Shown in pieces: positions 35,351 to 44,270 of a stretch of 55,875 nucleotides of DNA. This stretch comes from an uncultured Collinsella sp. (GTDB lineage: Bacteria; Actinomycetota; Coriobacteriia; Coriobacteriales; Coriobacteriaceae). The position numbers and the translations under genes are program-made. Each line of letters starts with the position of its first letter. The first letter of the stretch is position 1. The notes beneath the pieces are model-generated. The model saw only the letters and a list, made by a program, of their open reading frames with translations. It did not search any database and was not told where the DNA came from. The stretch is taken from NCBI GenBank assembly GCA_900555555.1, contig USLK01000007.1:1-55875 (forward strand), in the 5' to 3' direction.

Positions 35351-35716
35351 TTACTCAGCAACGGGAGCAGCGGGCTCCTCGGCCTTAACGGCCTTCTTGG
35401 CGCGGGAAGTAGCCTGAACCTTGGTGATCTTCACCTTGGTGAGTTGCTGACGATGACCCTTGAGGCGATGATAGCGCTTGCGCTTGTGGAACTTGTAGAC
35501 AAGCTGCTTCTCGCCCTTGAACTGATCCAGAATCTCAGCAGTGACCTTGGCCTTGGCGAGCTTGGCAGGATCCGTGACGATCTTCTTGCCATCGTTCAGG
35601 AAGATGACGGGAAGCTCGATCTTGGAACCGACCTCGCCCTCGATCTTCTCAACGGTGATGACGTCATCGGTGGCGACTTTGTACTGCTTGCCGCCAGTAG
35701 AAACGATTGCGTACAT
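35351..35716 (-). CDS. rplU: 50S ribosomal protein L21
   Basis: A 121-residue L21 beginning MYAIVSTGGKQYKV with the KRYHRLKGHRQQLTKVKI signature and an Ala/Lys/Pro-rich tail. The start at 35716 is chosen by family alignment; earlier in-frame starts lie in the leader downstream of the promoter. First gene of its operon. Confidence 0.96.
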   Translation of the reverse strand: MYAIVSTGGKQYKVATDDVITVEKIEGEVGSKIELPVIFLNDGKKIVTDPAKLAKAKVTAEILDQFKGEKQLVYKFHKRKRYHRLKGHRQQLTKVKITKVQATSRAKKAVKAEEPAAPVAE

Positions 35717-35760
35717 GTGATTCTTGCCCTTCATGCAACGGATGCGTGCAACAGACGAAG

Positions 35761-35789
35761 ATATTAGCAGGATAAACAATGGTAGTCAA
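35761..35789 (-). promoter_or_regulatory. rplU promoter
   Basis: On the minus strand TTGACT (35784-35789) and TAATAT (35761-35766) are 17 bases apart, with a leader of about 40 bases to rplU. Confidence 0.75.
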
Positions 35790-35864
35790 CGAGAACGTTC
35801 ATCATTTGCCCAGCATATCCACACGTTCAACAAAGGAACGCCGTGCACGCATGATTTTTACTTA

Positions 35865-36647
35865 TTATACGGTCACCTGGTGCCCAAACGGATCGCAGAG
35901 TTTGCCGTTCTCATCTTCCATACATTGCGCAACGCGGCAAACACGATAGGAAGAGAAGCAGGCAAACGCCTGGACGCCCGTGGATTGAATGGGCTCCTGC
36001 CCAAGACCGAGGCCCCGGACCAACTGGTCGATAGCGGCGATGATGAGCTCCGGACGAAGCGATCCGTCGTTATCGCAATAGGTATCCAGCTCAACCGACA
36101 CCAGATCATCGCTTTGTCGCTCGACTGAATACGACAGGAGCGTCTTGGCCAGGTCGAGTACCTTGTTCTTCTTGCCTCGAAGATACGGAAGCTCGAGGGT
36201 CGAATGAATACGGGCCAGAGCGGCCTCGATCGCATTCGCATCGCAGGCGGTCTCACGTGCGATGCGAAGAACGATCTTGTATCGAACGCGCGTGATCTGC
36301 GCCGTGAGCGCAGGCGACCGAACATCGATATAACCGGCAACGAACGGCTCGAGATCGGCGGGCGATGAGGCGCGCAAACGGTTGAGCGCGTCCTCGGAGT
36401 CGACAAGCTCCGTAAGGAACACGTCGTACCATTCGCACGTGGATGAGGTGCCGACAGGCAGCGCCGAAGTGTAGCCGATGCGCATATGGGGCGAGAAGCC
36501 CTGCGTGACGGCATAGGGCAACGCGGCGCGACGGATGATGCGCTCGATGGTACCGATAACCTCAAGATGACCGAGATATGCCAGACGACCGGACTTTTTA
36601 TATCCCACGCGCAGGCGGAACAGGGCCTGGGGAGTTTCCTGCGTCAT
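35865..36647 (-). CDS. DUF2344 (TIGR03936) radical-SAM-linked protein
   Basis: A 260-residue protein of the DUF2344 family, with the typical start LFRLRVGYKKSGRLAYLGHLE and PYAVTQGFSPHMRIGYTSALPVG. In many genomes it is a separate protein or fused to the TIGR03960 radical SAM protein, as a partner of unknown biochemical function, often near ribonuclease G/E and rplU. Here it overlaps the upstream radical SAM gene by four bases and is last in the mreB-led operon, ending 75 bases short of the divergent-facing rplU promoter region. Confidence 0.85.
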   Translation of the reverse strand: MTQETPQALFRLRVGYKKSGRLAYLGHLEVIGTIERIIRRAALPYAVTQGFSPHMRIGYTSALPVGTSSTCEWYDVFLTELVDSEDALNRLRASSPADLEPFVAGYIDVRSPALTAQITRVRYKIVLRIARETACDANAIEAALARIHSTLELPYLRGKKNKVLDLAKTLLSYSVERQSDDLVSVELDTYCDNDGSLRPELIIAAIDQLVRGLGLGQEPIQSTGVQAFACFSSYRVCRVAQCMEDENGKLCDPFGHQVTV

Positions 36648-38521
36648 GCGCGCTCCTTTACCAGATCGTTATGGACATGTAGCGCGGGGCAGATGCCGCA
36701 GCCCGAACACGAGTCGCGCGTGCAATCGGGCGTGGTGACGCCCTCGAGCGAACGACGATATTCGCGCTCAAGGAACCCACGCGACACACCTGGGCTAACG
36801 TGCTCCCACGGCAGGTGGACTCCCAGCTCATAGGGGGTCTGGGCGATGGCGCGCAAATCGAGTCCAAGTTCAGACGCCGCTTCCTCCCAACGCACCAGGG
36901 AAAACTGCTCGGTCCACGCATCAAAGCGGGCACCGCGACGCCATGCACCCTCGATAAGCGGCGCGATATCGCGCCCGCCTCGGCTCATGACGGCCTCCAG
37001 CAGCGAGGTCTCGGCATCGTGATAATGAACGCGGACCGCACGGTTCTTCACGCTATGCAACAGGAGCTGTTGACGACGCTTGACCTCTTCATCTGGAGTT
37101 TGGGCGCACCACTGGAACGGCGTCTGCGCCTTGGGGATGAACACCGCAACGGAGATGGACACCGAGACGCCGCCGCGCTGACCTTTGGGGACAACTTCGC
37201 GCGCGATCTCGAGCGTGCGGTCGGCAAGCTCGGCAATCGCGACGATATCCTCATCGGTCTCCCCCGGCAGACCCATCATAAAATACAGTTTCACACGGCG
37301 CCATCCGGCCTCGAACGCGGCGCGTGTTGCACGCTCGAGGTCATCCTCCGTTACGTTCTTGTTGATGACATCGCGCAGACGCTGGCTTCCCGCCTCCGGT
37401 GCGAATGTAAGGCCGCCCTTCTTTTCGCCCGCCACAGCCGCAGCCATGTCGACGCCAAAGGAATCGAGGCGCTGGGACGGTACGGAGATCGAGATGCCGG
37501 TGTCCTGTAACCGATTATTGAGACGATTGAGTATCTCGGAGCAGCACGAGTGATCGGTGGTGGACAACGAGGTAAGGGAAACCTCGTCATAGCCCATCGT
37601 TGAAAGCCCGCGCGTGACAGCCGAGACCACCTGGTCGGCCGAGCGCTCGCGAACAGGTCGATACGTGATGCCCGCCTGGCAAAAACGGCAACCGCGAGCG
37701 CAGCCGCGCAGAACCTCTACAGAGAGTCGGTCCTGCACGATCTTCGTGTATGGAACAACAGACTGCGGAACCGGATCGGTGGAGCCGAAATCGGCAACGG
37801 CACGCTTATATACGATGTCGGGGACGCTCTCCCCCGCGCAAGGGACCGTGTAACCGTGATCGGTGCAGGGCTCATCGAAACACACCTCGTAACACGAAGG
37901 TACGTAGACGCCGCCCACCGATGCCAGTTGACGCACAATCTGGACACGCGAAACGCCCTCATCGCGCAGTTTTCTATGCAACTCGCAAACCTCCACGAGC
38001 TGCTCTTCGCCCTCACCGATAAGGATGGCATCGAAAAACGGCGCGATAGGCTCGGGGTTATAGACCGAGGGGCCACCGGCGATGATGATGGGGTCGTCCT
38101 CGCCGCGATCGGCGGCATGTATAGGAATACCAGCAAGATCAAGGCCCTCAAGGTAGTTGGTGCACGCCATCTCGTGCGGGACATGGAAACCGACGATATC
38201 GAATGAGGACACGGGCGCCGCGCCTTCAAGCGAAAGGAGCGGCACGCCGGCCTCACGCATGGCGTCAGCCATATCGAGCCAGGGGATGTACCCGCGCTCA
38301 CAGGACACACCAGGCTGGTCGTTCAGGATACGGTAGAGGATGGCGATGCCCTGGTTGGGAAGGCCGACTTCGTACACATCAGGGTAGATCAGGCAGCAGC
38401 GGTAGTCGGCGTCGGCATGGGACAGCGTGCCCCACTCGTGATCGATGTACCGGCTGGGCTTCTCCACTCGCGAGAGAAGCGGCTCGAGATCGTGGAAACG
38501 GTCTTCGTAAACGGTCTTCAC
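36644..38521 (-). CDS. TIGR03960 family B12-binding-domain radical SAM protein
   Basis: A 625-residue protein. The N-terminal third (with VYEVGLPNQGIAILYRIL) resembles a cobalamin-binding fold of B12 radical SAM proteins. The radical SAM core has CARGCRFCQAGITYRP (three cluster cysteines) and later the FAPEAGSQRLRDVINKN segment. A C-terminal cluster of cysteines, CTRDSCSGCGIC, may bind a further metal centre. The start is GTG with a GGAG site 9 bases upstream. The substrate is not known; the constant partner is DUF2344, and RNA or ribosome modification is a reasonable guess from gene neighbourhoods. Confidence 0.87.
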   Translation of the reverse strand: MKTVYEDRFHDLEPLLSRVEKPSRYIDHEWGTLSHADADYRCCLIYPDVYEVGLPNQGIAILYRILNDQPGVSCERGYIPWLDMADAMREAGVPLLSLEGAAPVSSFDIVGFHVPHEMACTNYLEGLDLAGIPIHAADRGEDDPIIIAGGPSVYNPEPIAPFFDAILIGEGEEQLVEVCELHRKLRDEGVSRVQIVRQLASVGGVYVPSCYEVCFDEPCTDHGYTVPCAGESVPDIVYKRAVADFGSTDPVPQSVVPYTKIVQDRLSVEVLRGCARGCRFCQAGITYRPVRERSADQVVSAVTRGLSTMGYDEVSLTSLSTTDHSCCSEILNRLNNRLQDTGISISVPSQRLDSFGVDMAAAVAGEKKGGLTFAPEAGSQRLRDVINKNVTEDDLERATRAAFEAGWRRVKLYFMMGLPGETDEDIVAIAELADRTLEIAREVVPKGQRGGVSVSISVAVFIPKAQTPFQWCAQTPDEEVKRRQQLLLHSVKNRAVRVHYHDAETSLLEAVMSRGGRDIAPLIEGAWRRGARFDAWTEQFSLVRWEEAASELGLDLRAIAQTPYELGVHLPWEHVSPGVSRGFLEREYRRSLEGVTTPDCTRDSCSGCGICPALHVHNDLVKERA

Positions 38522-38536
38522 CGTGAGAACTCCAAA

Positions 38537-39451
38537 CTAATCGAGAAATGGGGCGCGATCGGCGTCTCGCTGCATAGTACCATGCCCGGACAGGGAGCGA
38601 AGCGCCCCGATCGCATGGGCGAGGGCATCGTTGATCGGCGTGTAATCGATATCCCGTTCGTACAGAGCGCTCAGACCAAGCCCGACCGCAAGGGTGCCCA
38701 CGCCACCGATAAGGGCCTTGATGGCAAATGAGGCCCTGGGGACGCGCGAGGAGCCGAAACGGGCAAGCCCCCTCAAACCGAGCGCAGCACCGATAACCCC
38801 TGCGAGCTCGTACAGGCGATCGGACTTGAGCGGCTTGCCGTGAATGCCCGCGAGCCTGAGCATCATACCGACTTGAGTCAACGTCATGACGGGAAAATCG
38901 GCTCCAGGGATAAACACCAAAGCACCGGTCGCGAGATTCGCCGCAGAGGCCGAAGCGACCACCTTGAACGAGGCGGCGACGCGCATGAACGGGAAGTTCC
39001 GCGCAAAGGCGACATCCTTTTCGGTATGATCCAAAATCCAGCGTGCCAGGGAATCCAACAGATGGACGGAATCGGTTGCGGTAATGAGCCCGAGCATACG
39101 GGTGTCACGAGCTATGAACGGGGCCTCTACGCTGGACTCTGCCACAACGACCGTGGGCACGCCCGCCACGATGACATCCTGCACTGCGCGCTCGAGACCC
39201 TCCGAGCCACAGGAGACCACCAACGCAAGATCGGTATCCGGCCTGAGCGCCGTTGACGCGCGGTCGATGGGGTCGACCCGCACAAGGGCCGAAGGGGTCT
39301 GCGGCACAAGGGCATCGCGGAGCGTGGAAACGAGAAATGCGGAAGCCGATCGATCCACAAACACCGCGATACGGACGTTTTCATCGGCGCTGCGCTGGAT
39401 GTCGATGCCGGAGCGCACCGCCTGCACAAGCTTATCGATAGGAATTCCCAT
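38537..39451 (-). CDS. DUF697-like membrane protein
   Basis: A 304-residue protein. The first half looks like an alpha/beta domain with repeated hydrophobic strands (LALVVSCGSEG, VPTVVVAES). The second half has ATGALVFIPGADFPVMTLTQVGMMLRLAGIHG and LYELAGVIGAALGLRGLAR, which resemble the DUF697/YcjF membrane module, with two or three hydrophobic segments. Function is unknown. It lies between rodA and the radical SAM gene with 15-base gaps on both sides, so it is cotranscribed with cell-shape genes. TAGGAG precedes the ATG. Confidence 0.65.
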   Translation of the reverse strand: MGIPIDKLVQAVRSGIDIQRSADENVRIAVFVDRSASAFLVSTLRDALVPQTPSALVRVDPIDRASTALRPDTDLALVVSCGSEGLERAVQDVIVAGVPTVVVAESSVEAPFIARDTRMLGLITATDSVHLLDSLARWILDHTEKDVAFARNFPFMRVAASFKVVASASAANLATGALVFIPGADFPVMTLTQVGMMLRLAGIHGKPLKSDRLYELAGVIGAALGLRGLARFGSSRVPRASFAIKALIGGVGTLAVGLGLSALYERDIDYTPINDALAHAIGALRSLSGHGTMQRDADRAPFLD

Positions 39452-39466
39452 ATAATCTCCTAACCT

Positions 39467-40651
39467 CTATGCCGACCTGCCATGAAAGCGCCAGATGGAC
39501 TGAACGATACCCACCGCGGCACATTGCATGAGCATGGAACTCGAACCGAAACTGATGAACGGCAACGGGATGCCGGTAATGGGCATGAGCCCGATGCACA
39601 TGCCGACCTCCTCGAGCACCTGGAAGGTCCACATGCCGACTATGCCCACCGCGGCAAGCTTCAAGAACAGCGAATCGCACCTATGGGCGACGCGAATAGT
39701 GGAAAAAATCAGGATGGCAAACAATCCCAGGAGAACGACGGCACCGACAAAACCGAACTCCTCGGAGAGGAGGGCGAAGACGAAATCCGTGTGCGCCTCG
39801 GGAAGAAATCCGGCACCCGCTTGGGAGGCATGACTGATCCCCTTACCGAAGAACCCGCCCGACCCCACCGCGATTAATGATTGCATGAGGTTGTAACCGG
39901 CCTGGGACGTATCGCTCTCGGGATCGATGAACACCAAAAGGCGGTTCATCTGATACTGCTTGAGAAGAACATCATGGCCGAGCAGGCTATCGAGGGCCGA
40001 ATCGGCCGCGAGCAAAATTGACACCGCACCGACAAGAATGGCCGCGGTGCACAGCACCCATTCCTTTCTAGGCCCGCTCATCATGATGATGACCGCCCCG
40101 GCGGTGAAGATCACCAAACCGCTGCCCAGGTCGCCCGCGATGACCGCGGCTCCGAAAGGCACCATGAGCATGCCGCAGAGCTTCGCATAGTCCTTCACGG
40201 AGTCGATGCGCCCGTTGTATTGAGCGCCAAGTGAGGCGATGTAGAAAATCGTTATGATCTTGGCAAGCTCAACCGGCTGGAACGTAAGACCGATACCGGG
40301 GATCTTGATCCAGCCCGTCATGCCAAGTCCGCCCGTATAGGACAGACCGGGGATCTTTGGCGTGAACATCACGATAACGTCCACGACCAACAGAACGGTC
40401 GACACATTGGCAAGACCGCTGAAGTCCGTGCGCCAGCAGAGGAACGCAAAGAATACCCCGATACCCATGCCCAGCAGCTGACGTGAGAACGAGGCGTTCG
40501 CATTGGTAAGAGAGGCGGTCCAGATCACAAATGCGCCGTAGGCCATAAGCAAGATCCAGGCGACCAGAACGGGAAGGTTCACTTTCTGCCGGAAACCGCC
40601 GCGATGGGAATCCATCTGCTTGTTGACGCGCTTGAGACTATCCGAAGCCAC
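39467..40651 (-). CDS. rodA: Peptidoglycan polymerase RodA (SEDS family)
   Basis: A 394-residue SEDS glycosyltransferase that polymerises lipid II for side-wall growth with PBP2. About ten transmembrane segments are visible, with the loop GDLGSGLVIF, GFLPEAHTDFVFALLSEEFGFVG containing the conserved catalytic Asp region, and the C-terminal TGIPLPFISFGSSSM. The start is unclear: GTG at 40651 has GAGGT 9 bases upstream; a GTG directly after the mrdA stop at 40660 is an alternative. It follows mrdA without a gap, as expected for a RodA-PBP2 pair. Confidence 0.94.
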   Translation of the reverse strand: MASDSLKRVNKQMDSHRGGFRQKVNLPVLVAWILLMAYGAFVIWTASLTNANASFSRQLLGMGIGVFFAFLCWRTDFSGLANVSTVLLVVDVIVMFTPKIPGLSYTGGLGMTGWIKIPGIGLTFQPVELAKIITIFYIASLGAQYNGRIDSVKDYAKLCGMLMVPFGAAVIAGDLGSGLVIFTAGAVIIMMSGPRKEWVLCTAAILVGAVSILLAADSALDSLLGHDVLLKQYQMNRLLVFIDPESDTSQAGYNLMQSLIAVGSGGFFGKGISHASQAGAGFLPEAHTDFVFALLSEEFGFVGAVVLLGLFAILIFSTIRVAHRCDSLFLKLAAVGIVGMWTFQVLEEVGMCIGLMPITGIPLPFISFGSSSMLMQCAAVGIVQSIWRFHGRSA

Positions 40652-40660
40652 ACATATCAC

Positions 40661-42709
40661 CTACCTCATATGGTCGCCGACGCCGTAAACGGTGGCATCG
40701 GGAGCATCGTACAGAACACCGAGCACATGACGAACGGCCGGCATCGCGCAGGTGGAACCGAATCCGCCGCGCTCGATAAGGCACGCCACGACGTATTTGG
40801 GGTCATCGTAGGGAGCATATGTCACGAACCAGCCGTAGTTCTCCTCGCCCGCCTTCTCGCCCGTACCGGACTTACCGGCCACCTTGACGGGAAGATTGGT
40901 GAAGTGAGCGGCCGTGCTCGGCGCCTCGTCGTAAATCATCGCAAGCAGGCCGCGATGGACCACGTCGTAGGAGCCGGACGATTTGATCTCGACCTTCATG
41001 CGGTCACGCGGTTGAACCGTATAAGCATCTCCCTCGCCGTCTCGAGAAACCGCGGAGAGTAGGACATGAGGCTCAAACTCCTCGCCGTTACGAGCTATAC
41101 CCGCATACGCCGTCGCTATCTGCAGCGGCGTGACCAGGATGTCGCCCTGACCGATTACGATATTGGTCATATCGCCGGCATTCCAGGCCCGCTCGCCAGC
41201 AGACCAATCCTTGAAAAAGCTCTCCTTCCAAGCGGCATCGGGAACGCGCCCCTCGGCCTCGGCGGGAAGGTCGATCCCGGTTCGCTTGCCGAAACCCCAG
41301 CGACGGAACATCTCCTGCAGGCCCTCGGGATTCTCCTTATCGAAAAAGAAGTTTTTGCCCAAGTCGTAGAATACGACGTCGCATGAATCTCGAATGCCCG
41401 TCTCGAGATTACGGACGCCGTGGCCCGAGTGGAGCCAGCAGTGCTTGCCGTTGGCCTCGCCAAGTCCGGTCCACCAACCCGTGCAGTTGCTCGTATCGCT
41501 GGCCGTATAGACACCATATTCCATACCCGCAAATGCGCTAAACGGTTTGATGGTTGATGCGGACATATATTGACCGCTCACCACGCGGTTGACCAGCGGC
41601 CTGTCGCCACCGTCCTTATTGAGCTCGGCCCAGACGTCCGACGACACACCGCCAATGAACACCGACGGGTCGAAGGTCGGAGCGCTTGCGAGGCCGAGTA
41701 TCTCACCGTTCGTGCAGTCGAGACATATGCAAGCCCCGCATGTCGTCTCACCGACGGTCCGCTTTGCAGCCTCGAGGCCGATCTTGAGGCCGTCTTCGCA
41801 TGCCTGTTGAATTTTGACATCGAGCGTGAGCTTGATATCGCTACCGGGCTTGGCGGGAACGGCACCCGCCTGGCCGACCACGTTTCCGGACGCATCGACC
41901 TTGACCGTCTGTTCTCCGCGGATACCCTGCAATAGGCGCTCGTATTGATACTCGACACCCGCCTGGCCAACGATATCGCCGGACTGGTACAGGATATTTC
42001 CCTGCTTCTCCTCTTCACTGAGTTTGTCCTGGCGCTCGAGCTGCTCGCGCGTGATGGTGCCCGTATATCCCAGCACGTGGCACGCGAGGGTGCCGTACGG
42101 GTAGTCTCGTTCGGTGCGTTCGGCGATCGATACTCCGGGGAAAGCGGAAGCATGCTCCTGGATATACGCAACGGTCGAACGTCGAACATCCGTGGCTATC
42201 GTGTGCGGGCTCTGAGCACCCTCGGTGTTGTCTTGGATCTTTCGAAGCACCGCCATATAGGGCATACCCAGGACATTAGATAGATGTCGAACGGTAATCG
42301 GATCTTTCGCGACATCGCGATAGGCAACAACCGCCAAAGAGGCCCGATTATCCACCAAGGCAACGCCGTTGCGGTCGAGGATACGACCGCGCGGCGCGGA
42401 AGTGGTGACCGTACGCGTTTGGTTTTGCTCCGCAAGTTTTTCATAATGGTCGGAAGAGACCATCTGCATGGACCACAACTTGGCGATGATGGCGGCGAAT
42501 ACCGCCCCGACGGAAGCAGCGAGCATCTTGAACCGGCCATTGGACGCGACACTCGAGGTGTTGCCCTCTCCCTCGGAGGCACGGGGCTTCGTGCCATTTT
42601 GCGTATCGAAGGTAAACCGGCTGTCGTGACCTCGCAGGAAAAAGATTGAACCGATGATCGCGGCCAGCAGAATGAGGCCGGCTACGATAACGATGATCTG
42701 AGCGTTCAT
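40661..42709 (-). CDS. mrdA: Penicillin-binding protein 2
   Basis: A 682-residue class B transpeptidase of the elongasome. It has a dimerisation domain (LAEQNQTRTVTTSAPRGRILDRNG) and the transpeptidase domain with SxxK in SASTIKP, an S-x-D variant of SxN in RDSCDVVFY, and KSG in VAGKSGTGEK. Unusually, two hydrophobic segments occur before the dimerisation domain (about residues 4-24 and 62-84); class B PBPs usually have one. AGGAG lies 7 bases before the ATG. It lies between mreD and rodA. Confidence 0.94.
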   Translation of the reverse strand: MNAQIIVIVAGLILLAAIIGSIFFLRGHDSRFTFDTQNGTKPRASEGEGNTSSVASNGRFKMLAASVGAVFAAIIAKLWSMQMVSSDHYEKLAEQNQTRTVTTSAPRGRILDRNGVALVDNRASLAVVAYRDVAKDPITVRHLSNVLGMPYMAVLRKIQDNTEGAQSPHTIATDVRRSTVAYIQEHASAFPGVSIAERTERDYPYGTLACHVLGYTGTITREQLERQDKLSEEEKQGNILYQSGDIVGQAGVEYQYERLLQGIRGEQTVKVDASGNVVGQAGAVPAKPGSDIKLTLDVKIQQACEDGLKIGLEAAKRTVGETTCGACICLDCTNGEILGLASAPTFDPSVFIGGVSSDVWAELNKDGGDRPLVNRVVSGQYMSASTIKPFSAFAGMEYGVYTASDTSNCTGWWTGLGEANGKHCWLHSGHGVRNLETGIRDSCDVVFYDLGKNFFFDKENPEGLQEMFRRWGFGKRTGIDLPAEAEGRVPDAAWKESFFKDWSAGERAWNAGDMTNIVIGQGDILVTPLQIATAYAGIARNGEEFEPHVLLSAVSRDGEGDAYTVQPRDRMKVEIKSSGSYDVVHRGLLAMIYDEAPSTAAHFTNLPVKVAGKSGTGEKAGEENYGWFVTYAPYDDPKYVVACLIERGGFGSTCAMPAVRHVLGVLYDAPDATVYGVGDHMR

Positions 42710-42718
42710 GGCGCGCTC

Positions 42719-43276
42719 CTATCGGCGCCGCTTGAAACGCAGCGTCTTGGAGTACGGAGAGGCGCTGAAGCCTCGGGCCTGGTCGGTGCGGCCAGATAAC
42801 ATAAGAAATGGGATGCACGCAACGCAATCAAGCAAAGAGCTGAGCAGGCCGACTACGAAAAACGATTTAAAGAAACTGCCCTCGATACCCATGAAGAACA
42901 TGCCAAGAGCATACAGAAGGACGACGATGAAAACGGAAACGAAGGCCATGCGGACAGAATCCGCGTTGAATCCAGCCGCGATACCGCGCGAGCCCGATGC
43001 GACAAGATAGGCGCATACGGCGAGCAGCAAAGCCATGAGGCCTACGGGAACCGGAGCCGTCAGATCATAGAAAAGCCCCGTAAGGAATCCGAAGAACACA
43101 GCCGAGCGCGGATCGAGCCCCATGGAACCCACGATGACGATAACGACCATGAAGTTGAAGCGAGCCCCGAAAACAGAAATGAACGGAGCGACGGCGAGCT
43201 GCAAAAGGATGGCGATGACGATCAGGGGTGCCGAAAGCTTGCGTGCATGCGTCTGTCCGGAAGATTTGAATTCCAT
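42719..43276 (-). CDS. mreD: Rod shape-determining protein MreD
   Basis: A 185-residue integral membrane protein with about five hydrophobic segments, including GFLTGLFYDLTAPVPVGL, the conserved MreD region. It links MreC with the PBP2/RodA synthases. The ATG at 43276 is chosen because GAGGT lies 7 bases upstream; a GTG three codons earlier overlaps that site. Sequence conservation is low in this family, so position between mreC and mrdA is important evidence. Confidence 0.9.
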   Translation of the reverse strand: MEFKSSGQTHARKLSAPLIVIAILLQLAVAPFISVFGARFNFMVVIVIVGSMGLDPRSAVFFGFLTGLFYDLTAPVPVGLMALLLAVCAYLVASGSRGIAAGFNADSVRMAFVSVFIVVLLYALGMFFMGIEGSFFKSFFVVGLLSSLLDCVACIPFLMLSGRTDQARGFSASPYSKTLRFKRRR

Positions 43277-43287
43277 ACCGCTCACCT

Positions 43288-44259
43288 CTATTCCGATTGA
43301 TCCGCTACGTCCGCATCATCTTGAGCGTCCGCGTCCTTATCTTTTGGCGCCCCGCCCTGGGGCGCGGCATTCGCCTGGCCGACCTCTTCATCGGAGGCAA
43401 CCTGGTCGTCACCTAAGGAGGTGATTACGAGAACCTCCTCGTTGTTCTCGGCAGTGGAAACCGGACGGACAACTATGGTGTAGTAGACCGCGTTTGAGGG
43501 ACGGTCGACCGACGTCACGGTTCCAAGTGGCAATCCCTTGGGGAAAAGGCCGCCTATACCCGACGTGATGACGATATCACCGGCCTTGACATCCGCATCG
43601 GACGCAACGTAACTCAACCGTAGCGTACCATCGGGTTGTCCCTGCAACATACCCTGCGCACGCGTGCTCTGGATCATTGCCGAGATGCCGGAATGCTCAT
43701 CTGATAGCAGCCTCACCGTAGCCGTATGAGAAGACACTTCGGTAATCTGACCGATAACGCCTCCGGCGCTGCACACCGGCATCCCCACGGCGAAGCCATC
43801 CCGCTTGCCCTTATCCAAAACAACGGTGTTGGACCAGGCGTCACCAGTGGAGCCGATAATACGGGCGGCGACCGAAGTCAAGTTATACGAGGACTTGAGC
43901 CCCACGAGGGCCTCCAGGCGCTCCGCGGTCTTCTGGGCTTCGGAGAGCTCCGCAACCTGCGCCGTAAGGCGCTCGTTCTGCCGCTTGAGCTCGGTAAGCG
44001 TCTCCTTGGACGCCGTGGCGTCATCGGAGGCATGACCGAGAGCATTGAAGGGGGCCGCCACGGCGGCACCGACCGCGCGAACCGGCGACGTGACCGTCAT
44101 CACGGCCCCGCGCACCGCATGTATAGGACCGCTATCCCCCTCACGCAGGTAAAACGTAAGAAGAAGCAGCGATACGATGCATAAAACAATCAACGGGCGA
44201 CCACCCGTTGATTGTTTTGAAGACGATAAACTTGAAGAAAACTTTTGACGTCCTGCCAA
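43288..44259 (-). CDS. mreC: Rod shape-determining protein MreC
   Basis: A 323-residue protein with one N-terminal transmembrane helix (LIVLCIVSLLLLTFYL), a coiled coil (about ETLTELKRQNERLTAQVAEL), the double beta-barrel MreC domain (WSNTVVLDKGKRDGFAVGMPV, GGVIGQI, GIGGLFPKGLPLGTV) and an acidic C-terminal tail. MreC binds PBP2 outside the membrane. The start is most likely TTG at 44259, with AAGGGG 7 bases upstream, 11 bases after the mreB stop. A strong hairpin lies inside its first codons. Confidence 0.93.
   Translation of the reverse strand: MAGRQKFSSSLSSSKQSTGGRPLIVLCIVSLLLLTFYLREGDSGPIHAVRGAVMTVTSPVRAVGAAVAAPFNALGHASDDATASKETLTELKRQNERLTAQVAELSEAQKTAERLEALVGLKSSYNLTSVAARIIGSTGDAWSNTVVLDKGKRDGFAVGMPVCSAGGVIGQITEVSSHTATVRLLSDEHSGISAMIQSTRAQGMLQGQPDGTLRLSYVASDADVKAGDIVITSGIGGLFPKGLPLGTVTSVDRPSNAVYYTIVVRPVSTAENNEEVLVITSLGDDQVASDEEVGQANAAPQGGAPKDKDADAQDDADVADQSE
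44183..44218 (-). promoter_or_regulatory. Terminator-like hairpin inside the start of mreC
   Basis: A perfect 15-bp stem (AAAACAATCAACGGG / CCCGTTGATTGTTTT) with a 6-nt loop, ending in TTGTTTT on the mreBCD strand. It lies about 40 bases into mreC and 53 bases past mreB. It could be an intra-operon attenuator or mRNA-processing barrier that makes MreB more abundant than MreC and MreD. Confidence 0.7.
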
Positions 44260-44270
44260 AGAACAGCCCC

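Noticed and set aside
35786..35800. A GAACGTTC palindrome upstream of rplU as a LexA box
   Set aside because: There is no 4-base spacer between the half-sites as required by GAAC-N4-GTTC, and SOS control of ribosomal protein genes is not expected.
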